Of a stretch of DNA of 64,000 bases, positions 43,283 to 52,656 are shown one piece after another (within the stretch, counting starts at the first letter, position 1; every line of letters begins with the position of its first letter). The translations under genes were made by a program, and so were the position numbers. The stretch comes from RGIG3009 sp045630285. Lineage in GTDB: Bacteria > Bacillota > Clostridia > Oscillospirales > Acutalibacteraceae. The stretch spans positions 171,150 to 235,149 of the forward strand of contig JAZQSX010000061.1 in the NCBI GenBank assembly GCA_045630285.1. Direction: 5' to 3'. The notes below the pieces were generated by a model, which made no database searches, was not told the DNA's origin, and worked only from the letters and a program-made list of their open reading frames with translations.

Positions 43283-43358
43283 TGGTACACCATCAGGGAC
43301 TCGAACCCTGGACACCCTGATTAAGAGTCAGGTGCTCTACCAACTGAGCTAATGGTGC
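43283..43358 (-). tRNA. tRNA-Lys (CTT)
   Basis: The 76-base cloverleaf has acceptor GCACCAT / ATGGTGT, anticodon loop CTCTTAA giving CTT, T arm GGGTTCGAGTCCC, and an encoded CCA. It is the first gene behind the promoter. Confidence 0.95.
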
Positions 43359-43376
43359 GTGTCAAACTGCTTGACT

Positions 43377-43405
43377 ATAATACACTATCATCCGACGGTT
43401 GTCAA
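43377..43405 (-). promoter_or_regulatory. Promoter of the tRNA Lys-Glu-Asn operon
   Basis: TTGACA and TATTAT on the minus strand are spaced by 17 bases, 18 bases before tRNA-Lys. Confidence 0.88.
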
Positions 43406-43447
43406 GGGTAATTTTTAATTTTTTCTTTCTTTTTTTAACATTTTTAT

Positions 43448-44986
43448 TTATCTTTCCTTTTGCAGTGGATTTGGAGTGCGCACAAAGAGGAACAGCAGTG
43501 CAATATACACCCCTCCCAAGCAAAGTATGCCAAGAAATGTCAGCCATATACCGGCGTCGGTGAAGGAAGAAAACGACAGAAGACGGGTAACCCCTAAGGC
43601 AGCGGCGGCTGCCAGGCAGGCGCAAAGGAACGGACGCAGGATCCACGTATCCCACTGAATACGCATCCCCGTAACCTTCATCAGACGGTGGACGTTCAAA
43701 AACGATGTCAGCAGATTGCTGATAACCATAATAACCAGGAACGATCCCATACCGAAATACGGAACCAGCATAAAGATCAAAACAATGCGCAAGGCGGAGT
43801 CGGTAACACTGTATTTCAGAGAACTGTTTTGCTGATTCAGCCCTTTTAAGATGCCGTCAACGATGCTTTCCGTATACATGATCGGCGTCAGCGGTGCCAA
43901 AACCCGCAGATACACGCCGACCTCGGAGCTGTTATACAGAAGGACCCCGATCTCTCTTGAAAACACAGTAAAAACGGCGCCGATGACAATGGAACTGTGC
44001 AGTGTGATCCGCAAAGCCTTCTCCACGGCGGCGTGAATGCGATCGTGTCGGTTGAGAGCATTGGCAGCGGAGATTTCGGGAATGAGCAGCGTTGCCATAG
44101 CGGATAAAAACGAGGCAGGAAAGAAAATCAAAGGGAGTGCCATTCCCTTTAATGCGCCAAACTGCGAAAGACCCCGTTCTCTGGACCCGCTGTACGTTGC
44201 GATACTGTTCGGCACCAAAATGTTCTCGATCGTGCGCAAAATAGTGTGCAGATACCGTCCTGCCGTGATCGGAATAGCAATGGTCAGGAGCTTGCGCACG
44301 ACCGAGGTAATGGGTGGTGCGTGGCGATCGGCAAGGTCGGCTTTGAGCCGACGCTTATCCAACTGGTATCCCACGGCAACGCAGCCGCAAGCCGCCCATT
44401 CGGCGACGGTGTCACCAACCATGACGGCGGTGCAGGCGATACCGATACCGAACGCCGAGAAGCGCTCTAAGAGGAAAACGACAATACCGATTCGGACGGC
44501 TTGCTCCAACAGCTGCGCCCGAGAGGAAACTGCCACACGCCGACGGGCAATGAAATACCCACGAAGACAGGAAGAAAGCCCCATTGACGGCAGACTCAGC
44601 GACAGTACACGCAATGCCGTAGTCGCACGAGCATCCTTGATCCAATAGACGCTGATCGGCTCGGCGGCTCCATAAATAATGGCGGCAGATACCACTCCGA
44701 GAAGTAAGCTGAGCAGAAGCGAACGCCTAAGAATCCGACGAACGGAGATTGCCGTACCACGGGTCAATTCATCGGCAACCAGACGTGTTACTGCTGTGGA
44801 AATTCCGGAGGTTGCAAAGGTTGATCCCAGCACGTAAATTGATACGATCAGTTGGTACAACCCCATGCCTTCGGCGCCGATCTTATTGGACATATACATC
44901 CGAAAAAAGATACCTACCGCGCGCAAGATCAGCGAGGTGACGGTCAAAATTGCGGCATTTTTCAGGAAAACGGAGTGGCGTCGCAC
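43448..44986 (-). CDS. spoVB: SpoVB-like lipid II/polysaccharide flippase family protein
   Basis: The 512-residue MOP-superfamily protein has about 14 membrane helices. Its N-terminus (LKNAAILTVTSLILRAVGIFFRMYMSNKIGAEGMGLYQL) corresponds to SpoVB in pieces, a protein needed for spore cortex formation in Bacillus. Relatives such as MurJ and YtgP flip lipid II, so vegetative use is also possible. It follows the peptidoglycan-binding genes after 15 bases on the same strand, which supports a spore envelope role. The symbol is a family name, not proof of function. Confidence 0.85.
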   Translation of the reverse strand: MRRHSVFLKNAAILTVTSLILRAVGIFFRMYMSNKIGAEGMGLYQLIVSIYVLGSTFATSGISTAVTRLVADELTRGTAISVRRILRRSLLLSLLLGVVSAAIIYGAAEPISVYWIKDARATTALRVLSLSLPSMGLSSCLRGYFIARRRVAVSSRAQLLEQAVRIGIVVFLLERFSAFGIGIACTAVMVGDTVAEWAACGCVAVGYQLDKRRLKADLADRHAPPITSVVRKLLTIAIPITAGRYLHTILRTIENILVPNSIATYSGSRERGLSQFGALKGMALPLIFFPASFLSAMATLLIPEISAANALNRHDRIHAAVEKALRITLHSSIVIGAVFTVFSREIGVLLYNSSEVGVYLRVLAPLTPIMYTESIVDGILKGLNQQNSSLKYSVTDSALRIVLIFMLVPYFGMGSFLVIMVISNLLTSFLNVHRLMKVTGMRIQWDTWILRPFLCACLAAAAALGVTRLLSFSSFTDAGIWLTFLGILCLGGVYIALLFLFVRTPNPLQKER

Positions 44987-45001
44987 CGCAGATACCTCCT
45001 G

Positions 45002-45511
45002 TTACAAATTGTTATACCACGTGATAAGAAAATCCCAAAAATAGCGATCGACTTCTCCGGTTTCCGCAAAACCGGCGATGCGTTGAAGGTCCTTGACACG
45101 TGCGGCGGTCGCCTCGTCGTATTCACCGTTGACAACGAGGTCTGTGACCGTTCCATGTGTTCCTGTCACGTCGTTCAGTATCGCTTGTAAAACGTAGATG
45201 AGATTCCCTCTGTCACCACGTTGAATGACGTGCTGCGGTGAGGGAAAGTGCTGTGCCGTTTGTGGCGCAGACAGCAACGTCAGGGCGTCCGGATAATCGG
45301 ATGAAAGCCGCTCCCAGGTATCAAAATCTACAGCTCCCGTTATCGGCAAGCCGTGTGCTTGCTGAAACGCACGTACGGCTTCGGCAGTTTTGTCGCCGTA
45401 AATTCCGTCTACGGCAATCTCAAGATAGTTATTATCCGTCTGTGAGATGATGCGAAGATACTCTTGAATTTCACGAATGTGATCTGCTCGTTGCCACGGT
45501 GTGTATGTCAA
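45002..45511 (-). CDS. Two-repeat peptidoglycan-binding protein without signal peptide
   Basis: The 169 residues hold two PG_binding_1 domains. The first contains AVDGIYGDKTAEAVRAFQQAHGLPITGAVDF in separated motifs and the second VNGEYDEATAARVKDLQ. There is no signal peptide or membrane helix. It begins MTYTPWQRADHIREIQEYL. It overlaps the upstream gene by 4 bases, so the two are translated together. Without export it may act inside the mother cell during spore coat or cortex assembly, which is inference. Confidence 0.82.
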   Translation of the reverse strand: MTYTPWQRADHIREIQEYLRIISQTDNNYLEIAVDGIYGDKTAEAVRAFQQAHGLPITGAVDFDTWERLSSDYPDALTLLSAPQTAQHFPSPQHVIQRGDRGNLIYVLQAILNDVTGTHGTVTDLVVNGEYDEATAARVKDLQRIAGFAETGEVDRYFWDFLITWYNNL

Positions 45512-46911
45512 GACGGCACCTCCTGACCAATGGTATAGCCCGGGTTCTGACCGATTTGCTTTTCCATACCTACAGCCAGATCTTCGTACAAATCTGCGAT
45601 CAATCCCCAGGTTACCGCTCCGACCACTCCGTTCGGTGACAAACCGAATTCCTGCTGAAACGCCTTGACGGCTTCTTCGGTTTGTTCGTCAAAAGTTCCG
45701 GTGATTGCGGGGGCGGAAATAGCGGGATAGACGGTGGATATGACCGCAAGATACTCCTGAAGATAGGTCACGTATGGTCCCGTTGTTCCTAATGTCAGCG
45801 GTTCACCCGGATAGGGAGCAATGCGGTTTTCGGGAATTGTCAGTGTATCGACGATCCCTCGATAAGCGTTGTAGAGCTCGTTCCACGTTTGCTCACCGAC
45901 AATGCCATCCTCCGGTAAGTTGACGGTACGTTGAAAGGCACGGACGGCATTCTCGGTTGTTTCATCGAATTCATCACCAATCGGAATAGGGGGAACGGTA
46001 CTGTAAAAATTACCGACCACTGCTAAAAAATAGCGGAGGACACGCACGTCGGTGCCGCTGTCTCCCAATCGCAGCACCTCGGAAAATTGCTTGCGTACTT
46101 CCTCCAAGGCAATGCCCTCGGAGTCCAGCTCTGCCAAGCGTTTTACACTGGTGTACAGGTAGGCGATACGGTACCAGGTCTCTTTTCCGATGATCCCGTC
46201 CGCCGTTAGACCGAAAATCCTTTGAAAAGCCCGAACAGCGGCATCCGTGCCGGTGCCAAAGATGCCGTCGACCGTTTCGATTTTCGGAATGGCGGGATAG
46301 TTGCGGGAGATACGGTTGAGTTGGATCTGCTTGGTAAGGACATCATTGCTGATGTCGCCGAGACGAAGCGGTGTGCCGGGGTAGGAGGGCTGATTGTTCA
46401 TAACGGGTGCATCAGTCACGATTTCGATCGTGTCGCCGTAATACTCCTTCAGGATTTCGACAGAATTGAGTCCCTGCTCCGCAAGCGGTACGGTGCCCCA
46501 CTGAGATAATCCGTCACATGTGCTGGTGGTGCCGTTACAGTATTGCGTGAAGTATGGTTCGACCGTTCCCTCACGTCGCACGTAGTCGTTGAAGATCTCA
46601 TCGACCAAGTGGCTGATATTGTCAAAAATATCACGGTTTTGTACGAAAGATTGATCGAATTGGGTGTTATTCGTGATGTCAAAATTGTATCCCCGACTGG
46701 GATACCACTCCGTATAGATGCGGTTGAGCGCAAAGGAGATCTGCGCCAGAATATTAGCACGTAGGGCGCTGACAGGCCACGTAGGATAGATTTCGCTGGA
46801 AGCAACGTTTTTGATATAATCGGGGAACGGGACGGTGACGTTCGGCGCATCGACGTTAGGAGCGCCTAAATGGACGGTGATGGTATCCGGAACAAACGGC
46901 AGATCAGCCAT
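45508..46911 (-). CDS. SpoIID-like domain plus three peptidoglycan-binding repeats, no signal peptide
   Basis: In this 467-residue protein residues 40-175 resemble the SpoIID/LytB fold (ALRANILAQISFALNR, DITNNTQFDQSFV, GLSQWGTVPLAEQG, EILKEYYGD). Three PG_binding_1 repeats follow at about 180-255, 285-355 and 375-445, each with a GxFGxxTxxAVxAFQ-like core and DGIVG-x3-W. SpoIID proteins cut glycan strands during engulfment. The catalytic Glu of true SpoIID was not identified here, so the domain may be structural. No signal peptide is visible, which is odd for a wall protein. Confidence 0.75.
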   Translation of the reverse strand: MADLPFVPDTITVHLGAPNVDAPNVTVPFPDYIKNVASSEIYPTWPVSALRANILAQISFALNRIYTEWYPSRGYNFDITNNTQFDQSFVQNRDIFDNISHLVDEIFNDYVRREGTVEPYFTQYCNGTTSTCDGLSQWGTVPLAEQGLNSVEILKEYYGDTIEIVTDAPVMNNQPSYPGTPLRLGDISNDVLTKQIQLNRISRNYPAIPKIETVDGIFGTGTDAAVRAFQRIFGLTADGIIGKETWYRIAYLYTSVKRLAELDSEGIALEEVRKQFSEVLRLGDSGTDVRVLRYFLAVVGNFYSTVPPIPIGDEFDETTENAVRAFQRTVNLPEDGIVGEQTWNELYNAYRGIVDTLTIPENRIAPYPGEPLTLGTTGPYVTYLQEYLAVISTVYPAISAPAITGTFDEQTEEAVKAFQQEFGLSPNGVVGAVTWGLIADLYEDLAVGMEKQIGQNPGYTIGQEVPS

Positions 46912-46924
46912 AATCTGACCTCCT

Positions 46925-47425
46925 TTACAGGTTGTTTCGTGGGACGGAAAAGCGCAGTTCTGAGGTGGCGGGATCGCCGAATTCCGGCAAAGGGATCATC
47001 GTGACGGGCTGTACGGTGGGAACGTTTCCGAATAGCGGAACGTCGCTGTTCAGTACGGAAAAATACCCCGGAGCAGCGATGTGGATATCGTACGTAACCA
47101 ACGGAATATTCTCAGTCGGTTGCTGCGTCAGTAAAGGGTCGGTTGCCGGCAGGACGACGGTCTCGGTCAAGCCGCTGTTATCGGTTGTGAGCATGTACAA
47201 GGGTGCGGTTTGCCCGGCAGGGCTGACGGTGACAACAGCACCGCTTACGGGAATGGCCAGATTGGCAGCGGTGACACGGATCTGCAGAGTTGTTTGAGAC
47301 GTGGCGCCTGGTGATTTTGGCTGAGTGATCGCAGCAGTGACAGGCTCTGATTGCTGCTGTAATGCCAGCAGCTCCTGACGGTATTTTTCCCGCAAAGAAT
47401 AAAAATCGGGTGTATCCGGTTTCAT
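46925..47425 (-). CDS. Beta-sandwich (carboxypeptidase regulatory-like) protein, first gene of the envelope operon
   Basis: The 166 residues start with a short helix (FYSLREKYRQELLALQQQ) and a Pro/Gln-rich linker. A transthyretin/CarboxypepD_reg-like domain follows (LQIRVTAANLAIPVSGAVVTVSP, TDNSGLTETVVLPA, YDIHIAAPGYFSV). AAAGGTGGG precedes the ATG at 47425. It lies 13 bases before the SpoIID-like gene and also lacks a signal peptide. The function is unknown; it may be a structural partner of the peptidoglycan-binding proteins. Confidence 0.7.
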   Translation of the reverse strand: MKPDTPDFYSLREKYRQELLALQQQSEPVTAAITQPKSPGATSQTTLQIRVTAANLAIPVSGAVVTVSPAGQTAPLYMLTTDNSGLTETVVLPATDPLLTQQPTENIPLVTYDIHIAAPGYFSVLNSDVPLFGNVPTVQPVTMIPLPEFGDPATSELRFSVPRNNL

Positions 47426-47483
47426 GGTATCCCACCTTTCTTGCGATACCAATGTATATGTGAAGTGAGAGTGAAAAAAGAAC

Positions 47484-47521
47484 AAAAACGCCGTCCTGTC
47501 GGTAAAGACAGAACGGCGTTT
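47484..47521 (-). terminator. Terminator of the AbrB-like gene
   Basis: AACGCCGT-CTGTC pairs with GACAG-ACGGCGTT, followed on the minus strand by TTTTTG. It also insulates the envelope operon that starts just beyond. Confidence 0.88.
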
Positions 47522-47534
47522 AGCAGACGATAGA

Positions 47535-47777
47535 TTACTTTTTCTGTGTCAATTCCTCCAAGCAGCGGGAGCAGACGGTGCGTCCACGATGCTCGATTGT
47601 GGCGCTTTCACCACAGAAAACACAAGAGGAGGCATGCTTTCGCAACACGATATTTTCACCTTCCACAAAGATTTCCAAAGGCGATTTATCGGCAATGTCC
47701 AGCGTTCGGCGAAGTTCAATGGGAAGAACGATACGACCGAGATCGTCCAGCTTTCGCACGATACCGGTGGATTTCAT
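47535..47777 (-). CDS. AbrB/MazE/SpoVT-type regulator with C-terminal zinc finger
   Basis: The 80-residue protein has the swapped-hairpin AbrB DNA-binding fold (TGIVRKLDDLGRIVLPIELRR). It is followed by LEIFVEGENIVLRKH and a C-terminal CVFCGE ... CSRC four-Cys zinc site. AbrB relatives govern the transition to stationary phase and sporulation. The ATG at 47777 has AAGGAGG nine bases upstream. The adjoining sporulation-type operon downstream is a possible target. Confidence 0.88.
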   Translation of the reverse strand: MKSTGIVRKLDDLGRIVLPIELRRTLDIADKSPLEIFVEGENIVLRKHASSCVFCGESATIEHRGRTVCSRCLEELTQKK

Positions 47778-47804
47778 AGCGAACACCTCCTTGTTTGCAG
47801 CACT

Positions 47805-47833
47805 ACGATACCATATTTGTAAAAAAATGTCAA
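47805..47833 (-). promoter_or_regulatory. Promoter of the AbrB-like gene
   Basis: TTGACA and TATCGT on the minus strand are spaced by 17 bases, with a T tract between. Confidence 0.7.
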
Positions 47834-47891
47834 GAAAAAGTGGCGATGCGAAAAAATGGTCGAAGAGAAGAGAAAAGTTAAAGAAATTGGT

Positions 47892-47920
47892 TGAATACCA
47901 TTTTAAAAAGTGTTATTATA
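47892..47920 (+). promoter_or_regulatory. Promoter of the recJ-rel operon
   Basis: TTGAAT and TATTAT are spaced by 17 bases, about 35 bases before the preferred recJ start. Confidence 0.75.
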
Positions 47921-47954
47921 AAATGTAATGTTTTTTTCAAAGGCGGATTATGTG

Positions 47955-49997
47955 ATGAGTTATAAGCGCTGGACATTTTCTCAATTGAATAAGGAACTTG
48001 CCGGCGAGCTTTCTGCCGAGTGCGGCTTGGATCCGCTCCTGTGTTTGTTGCTGACCGGTCGTGGGATTACCGATTCTTCGGAAGCGCTGGATTTTTTGGT
48101 TGGAAATGAATTGAGTTGCGATCCGTTTTCTTATGCTGATATGGATGCGGCGGCAGATCGGATACAGCGTGCGATCGATACCTTCGAAAGCATCGCTGTC
48201 TATGGGGATTATGATGCAGACGGTATTACGGCGACGGTGTTGCTGTATACTTATCTGCGAGACCGTGGCGCACGGGTGCAGTACCGTCTTCCGAGACGTG
48301 ACGGCGAGGGCTACGGTCTTCATCGGGAAAGCATCGATGAACTGTTGGATTGCGGCGTTAATCTGATCGTTACGGTCGACAACGGCATTACCGCTGTCGA
48401 AGAAATTGCGTATGCCAACGCCTGTGGTATCGACGTAGTTGTGACCGATCATCATCAGCCCTCGGATCGTTTGCCGTCTGCCGTGGCGGTGGTGGATCCG
48501 CACCGCCGTGATTGCCCGAGCGAGTTTAAGGATCTTGCGGGCGTTGGCGTGGCTTTTCAACTCGTCTGCGCCCTGGAGGGCGACACCGACCGCATACTGG
48601 CTGAATATGCCGATCTGGTAGCGCTGGGAACGTTGGCGGACGTTATGCCGCTGCATGGCGATAACCGCGTATTGGTTCGCCGCGGCCTGCAGCTGCTCAA
48701 TCGGGCGGATGGCCGTCTCGGATTACGCCGTTTGCGTGAATTTGGCGGTGTTGAAAAGGCGATGAACGCCACCGGTGTAGCGTTTACGATCGCCCCTCGC
48801 ATCAATGCGGCAGGACGTATGGGTGATCCGTATAAGGCGGCAGCGTTGCTGCTGAGCGAGGATGAGGAAGAGGCGTCGACGCTGGCGAATGAGGTTCATC
48901 AGCTGAATAACGAGCGTCAGACGACCGAGACGGAGATCCTTAAAGGATTATTGGACTCGCTGGCGGCGGATCCGGATCTGCTTTCACAGCGCGTTTTGGT
49001 CGTATGGGGCGATCGGTGGCATCAAGGTGTGTTGGGCATCATTGCCGCCCGTTTAATGGAACGTTTTGGGAAGCCTTGCTTGGTTCTCACGGTGGAAAAC
49101 GGGATTGCTCGCGGATCGGGTCGCAGTATGAAAGGGTTTTCCCTTTACAATGCGCTCGCAGCGTGTGAGGATTGCTTGCTGGGCTTTGGTGGTCACGAGC
49201 AGGCTGCCGGTCTGACGGTGGAAGCGGAACGGTTGCCGGAGCTTCGGGAACGGATCAACCGGTATGCGCAGGAGGCTGTCCCGACGATGCCTGTCTCAGA
49301 ACTGACGGTGGATTGTCGTTTGCGTCCGGGCCAGATCACAGCGGATATTTTGTTGGCACTATCGGCACTTGAGCCGGTGGGCGCCGGTAATCCTCGTCCG
49401 TTGTTTGCGCTGATGCGTATGACGCTGGAGCACATGGAGGCTGTTGGCGGCGGTAAGCATATGCGCCTGACACTGACACGGGACGATGCCCGCATTACAG
49501 CGATGAAATTTTCAACGGCGGCGGATGCTTTTCCGTACCGTGTCGGTGAGACGGTCGATTTGTTGGTATATTTGGATCGCAATGAATACCACGGTGTGGT
49601 AAGCGTATCGATTGTTGTAAAGGATATTCACCTGAGCGAGTTGCCGCAGGAAGAACTTATTGAGTCGATAGGTTCTGTTGATGCGGTCGTTCGTCGTGAT
49701 CTGCCTGCGGGTGCGACGGTCCGTCTGCCGGAGCGGGAATGCCTCGCACGGGTATATCGCTTTTTCAAGCAGCAGCCGTTTACAGGCTCTTTGGATGTGC
49801 TGTGTTCTCGTCTAAAAACGCCGTCTTTTACTTGTACGGATATTTTGGTCGCCTGCCGTATGCTGCGTGAAGCAAAGCTGATAACATGGCGTGATGAAGG
49901 GGATACTGTTTTCGTCGGTGTTCGTGAGACGTCGACAAAGGCGGATCTGACTCAAACGGCAACTGCCGTCTACTTAAACGGAATGAAGGAGGTGTGA
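47955..49997 (+). CDS. recJ: Single-stranded-DNA-specific exonuclease RecJ
   Basis: RecJ degrades single-stranded DNA 5' to 3' in recombination and repair. The 680 residues show the DHH core motifs (VYGDYDADGITATVLLY, VDNGITAVEE, VTDHHQPSD, DLAGVGVAFQL) and the DHHA1 domain (SGRSMKGFSLYNAL, GFGGHEQAAGLTV). An OB domain and a C-terminal extension of about 110 residues follow. I prefer the ATG at 47955 (MSYKRW), which has AAAGGCGG eight bases upstream, over one nine codons earlier. rel follows after 5 bases. Confidence 0.95.
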   Translation: MSYKRWTFSQLNKELAGELSAECGLDPLLCLLLTGRGITDSSEALDFLVGNELSCDPFSYADMDAAADRIQRAIDTFESIAVYGDYDADGITATVLLYTYLRDRGARVQYRLPRRDGEGYGLHRESIDELLDCGVNLIVTVDNGITAVEEIAYANACGIDVVVTDHHQPSDRLPSAVAVVDPHRRDCPSEFKDLAGVGVAFQLVCALEGDTDRILAEYADLVALGTLADVMPLHGDNRVLVRRGLQLLNRADGRLGLRRLREFGGVEKAMNATGVAFTIAPRINAAGRMGDPYKAAALLLSEDEEEASTLANEVHQLNNERQTTETEILKGLLDSLAADPDLLSQRVLVVWGDRWHQGVLGIIAARLMERFGKPCLVLTVENGIARGSGRSMKGFSLYNALAACEDCLLGFGGHEQAAGLTVEAERLPELRERINRYAQEAVPTMPVSELTVDCRLRPGQITADILLALSALEPVGAGNPRPLFALMRMTLEHMEAVGGGKHMRLTLTRDDARITAMKFSTAADAFPYRVGETVDLLVYLDRNEYHGVVSVSIVVKDIHLSELPQEELIESIGSVDAVVRRDLPAGATVRLPERECLARVYRFFKQQPFTGSLDVLCSRLKTPSFTCTDILVACRMLREAKLITWRDEGDTVFVGVRETSTKADLTQTATAVYLNGMKEV

Positions 49998-50002
49998 CCG
50001 CT

Positions 50003-52195
50003 TTGGTAAAGGAAATCAAGTACAAAGAGGATGCGATTGCCGCTTTGCGTGAAGCAATCGGAGATAACGAGAAAAACTATAATATGGATATGATCCACCG
50101 TGCGATTGACTTGGCTTGTGAAGCACACAGCGGTCAATACCGTTATTCCGGTGGCGATTACGTGTGTCACCCGTTGCAGGTGGCGTGTATTTTGACAGAG
50201 CTCGGTATGGATAATGAGGCTGTTGTGGCGGCCATTTTGCACGACGTGGTGGAGGACACCAGCGTAGAGCTTTCGGAAATTCGCCAGCAATTCGGCAATG
50301 ACGTAGCGCTGCTGGTCGACGGTGTTACCAAGATCACGCAGATGCCGTTTTCCACCAAAGAGGAGCAGCAGGCGGAAAACGTGCGTAAAATGCTGATGGC
50401 GATGTCGCAGGACATTCGTGTCATTATCATAAAATTGGCGGATCGGCTGCACAATATGCGTACCAATTCCGGTTGGGATCCGCAAAAGCGGCGTGACAAG
50501 GCAAAGGAAACGTTGGACATTTACGCTCCGATTGCTCATCGCCTCGGTATCCGTGCGATCAAGGATGAACTGGAGGATATCTCGATTCGTTTGCTCGATC
50601 CGATGGCGTGCCAGGAGATTGAGGAGAATCTGGATATGCACAGCCAGGACCGTGCGGCGTTTCTGGCGGATATTCAGCAGCGCTTGCAGGAACGGATGCA
50701 GGAATACAATCTTACTCCCTACATCGGAGGACGTATCAAGAGCATTACGGGTATTTACCGCAAGATGTATATGCAAGGGCGTTCGTTTGACGAGATCTAC
50801 GACATCTACGCCGTGCGTGTTATCGTTGATACGGTGAACGATTGCTATAACGTGCTGGGTATCGTCCACGATCTGTTTCGTCCGATTCCCAATCGGTTCA
50901 AGGACTATATTTCAACGCCGAAAAGCAATATGTATCAATCACTGCATACCACGGTGATCAGTCAGGAAAAGATTCCCTTCGAGGTACAGATCCGTACGTG
51001 GGAAATGCACCACACGGCGGAGTACGGTATTGCGGCGCACTGGAAATATAAGTTGGGGATTCAGAAGAAGGATCGCCTGGAGGATAAAGTGGCGTGGGTG
51101 CGTCGTTTTATCGAAAATCAGCAGGATGTGGACGATGCGGTCGACATTGTGCGTTCGATCAAAACCGACCTGTCCTCTGATGACGTGTTCGTGTTTACGC
51201 CTCGGGGTAAAGTTGTTAACCTTCCCAGCGGCTCTACCGTTATTGACTTTGCCTATGCCATTCATTCCGAGGTTGGCAATAAGATGGTCGGTGCCAAGGT
51301 GGACGGCCGTATCGTGTCGATCGATTATCAGGTCAAAACCGGTGAGATCGTGGAGATCCTTACCTCGTCGGCTCCGAACCGTGGGCCGAGCCGTGACTGG
51401 CTGCAGTTGGTGAAAACCAGTGAAGCCCGCAATAAGATCCGTTCTTGGTACAAGCGGGAGCGGCGTGAAGAAAATATCGAGCAGGGCAGAGAAGAATTAG
51501 AGCGTGAAATATCTCGGAACTGCATTCGTATGCCCGAGGAGGAGTTGCAGGAATTCCTGTTGGCGCAGGCCAAGCGGCAGCACTGTGCTACGCTGGATGA
51601 TTTTTATGCAGCGATCGGTTACGGCGGTATTTTGCTGTCCCGTCTGATTCCTCGCCTGAAGGAAGAGTCGCAAAAGTATATCAAGGCGGAAACCGTTACG
51701 CCGGAGAGCGTAACGTCTACCCGCCCGCATAAACACCATAACGGCGGCGTTATCATCGAAAATATGGATAATTGTCTGGTCAAGTTTGCTCGGTGCTGTA
51801 ATCCGGTGCCGGGGGATTCGATCGTGGGCTTTATCACCCGTGGCTACGGTGTTTCGATTCATCAGCGTGATTGCGCCAACGTGCCTCGTGATCTAAAAAA
51901 CTGTGCTGAGCCGGAGCGGTGGGTGTCGGTTACCTGGGAGGACTCGGTACGTGAGGAATTCAAGGCCGAACTGCACATTATGGCAACCGACCGCATTGAA
52001 TTACTGGCGGATATTACTGCCCAATTGGCGGCAATGCACGTGATGATCTACGGTATGCAGGCACGTGAGAGCCGTGGCGGTAAGGGCGAATTGCTGATGA
52101 CGGTCGGTGTAAACAGCGTGCAGCATTTGCAGGAGGTTATCACCCGCCTGAAGCGTATTAAGGGTATTGAAGAAATTGAACGAAGCGGAGTGTAA
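50003..52195 (+). CDS. rel: Bifunctional (p)ppGpp synthetase/hydrolase (Rel)
   Basis: Rel makes and degrades (p)ppGpp in the stringent response. The 730 residues carry the HD hydrolase domain (HPLQVACILTELG, ILHDVVEDT, KLADRLHNMRT), the synthetase domain (GRIKSITGIYRKM, DIYAVRVIVD, PKSNMYQSLHTTV), a TGS domain (VFTPRGKVVNLPSGSTVIDFA) and a C-terminal ACT domain. AAGGAGG is ten bases before the TTG at 50003, so I start there; a GTG at 49994 is too close. The recJ-rel-dtd order is common in Firmicutes. Confidence 0.96.
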   Translation: MVKEIKYKEDAIAALREAIGDNEKNYNMDMIHRAIDLACEAHSGQYRYSGGDYVCHPLQVACILTELGMDNEAVVAAILHDVVEDTSVELSEIRQQFGNDVALLVDGVTKITQMPFSTKEEQQAENVRKMLMAMSQDIRVIIIKLADRLHNMRTNSGWDPQKRRDKAKETLDIYAPIAHRLGIRAIKDELEDISIRLLDPMACQEIEENLDMHSQDRAAFLADIQQRLQERMQEYNLTPYIGGRIKSITGIYRKMYMQGRSFDEIYDIYAVRVIVDTVNDCYNVLGIVHDLFRPIPNRFKDYISTPKSNMYQSLHTTVISQEKIPFEVQIRTWEMHHTAEYGIAAHWKYKLGIQKKDRLEDKVAWVRRFIENQQDVDDAVDIVRSIKTDLSSDDVFVFTPRGKVVNLPSGSTVIDFAYAIHSEVGNKMVGAKVDGRIVSIDYQVKTGEIVEILTSSAPNRGPSRDWLQLVKTSEARNKIRSWYKRERREENIEQGREELEREISRNCIRMPEEELQEFLLAQAKRQHCATLDDFYAAIGYGGILLSRLIPRLKEESQKYIKAETVTPESVTSTRPHKHHNGGVIIENMDNCLVKFARCCNPVPGDSIVGFITRGYGVSIHQRDCANVPRDLKNCAEPERWVSVTWEDSVREEFKAELHIMATDRIELLADITAQLAAMHVMIYGMQARESRGGKGELLMTVGVNSVQHLQEVITRLKRIKGIEEIERSGV

Positions 52196-52200
52196 TGCAG

Positions 52201-52656
52201 ATGAAAGCGGTATTTCAGCGGGTATATGATGCCTCGGTAACCGTGGAGGGGCGCACAACCGGTAGTATCGGCGCCGGTGCGTTGATTTTGTTGGGCGTGA
52301 TGCGGGAGGATACTGCGGAGCAGGCGGCGCTTATGGCGCAAAAGATCGCTAATCTTCGTGTGTTTACCGATGAAAACGATAAAATGAATCTTTCACTGTT
52401 GGATATTGGTGGCGAAGCCTTGGTGGTCTCTAATTTCACGTTGGCCGCCAATTGTTCCCACGGTCGACGCCCCGAGTTTATGGCGGCGGCACGTCCCGAA
52501 GTGGCCGAGCCACTGTATGAGCGGTTTATGGACGAGCTGCGTTCCTTGGGTATTCGCGTTGCCTCGGGTGAATTCGGAGCGGATATGACCGTGGCGATGA
52601 ACGGGGAAGGCCCTGTGACGATTCTTTTGGATACCGTGGATTGGGAGAAGAAGTAA
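52201..52656 (+). CDS. dtd: D-aminoacyl-tRNA deacylase
   Basis: Dtd clears D-amino acids mischarged on tRNA. The 151-residue protein begins MKAVFQRV, as family members do, and has VSNFTLAAN (the family's SQFTL motif with N), HGRRPEF, and MNGEGPVTILLDT (the cis-Gly-Pro NxGPVT motif, here with Glu inserted as NGEGPVT). An ATG two codons earlier overlaps the rel stop (TAATG) and may also be used. Confidence 0.92.
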   Translation: MKAVFQRVYDASVTVEGRTTGSIGAGALILLGVMREDTAEQAALMAQKIANLRVFTDENDKMNLSLLDIGGEALVVSNFTLAANCSHGRRPEFMAAARPEVAEPLYERFMDELRSLGIRVASGEFGADMTVAMNGEGPVTILLDTVDWEKK

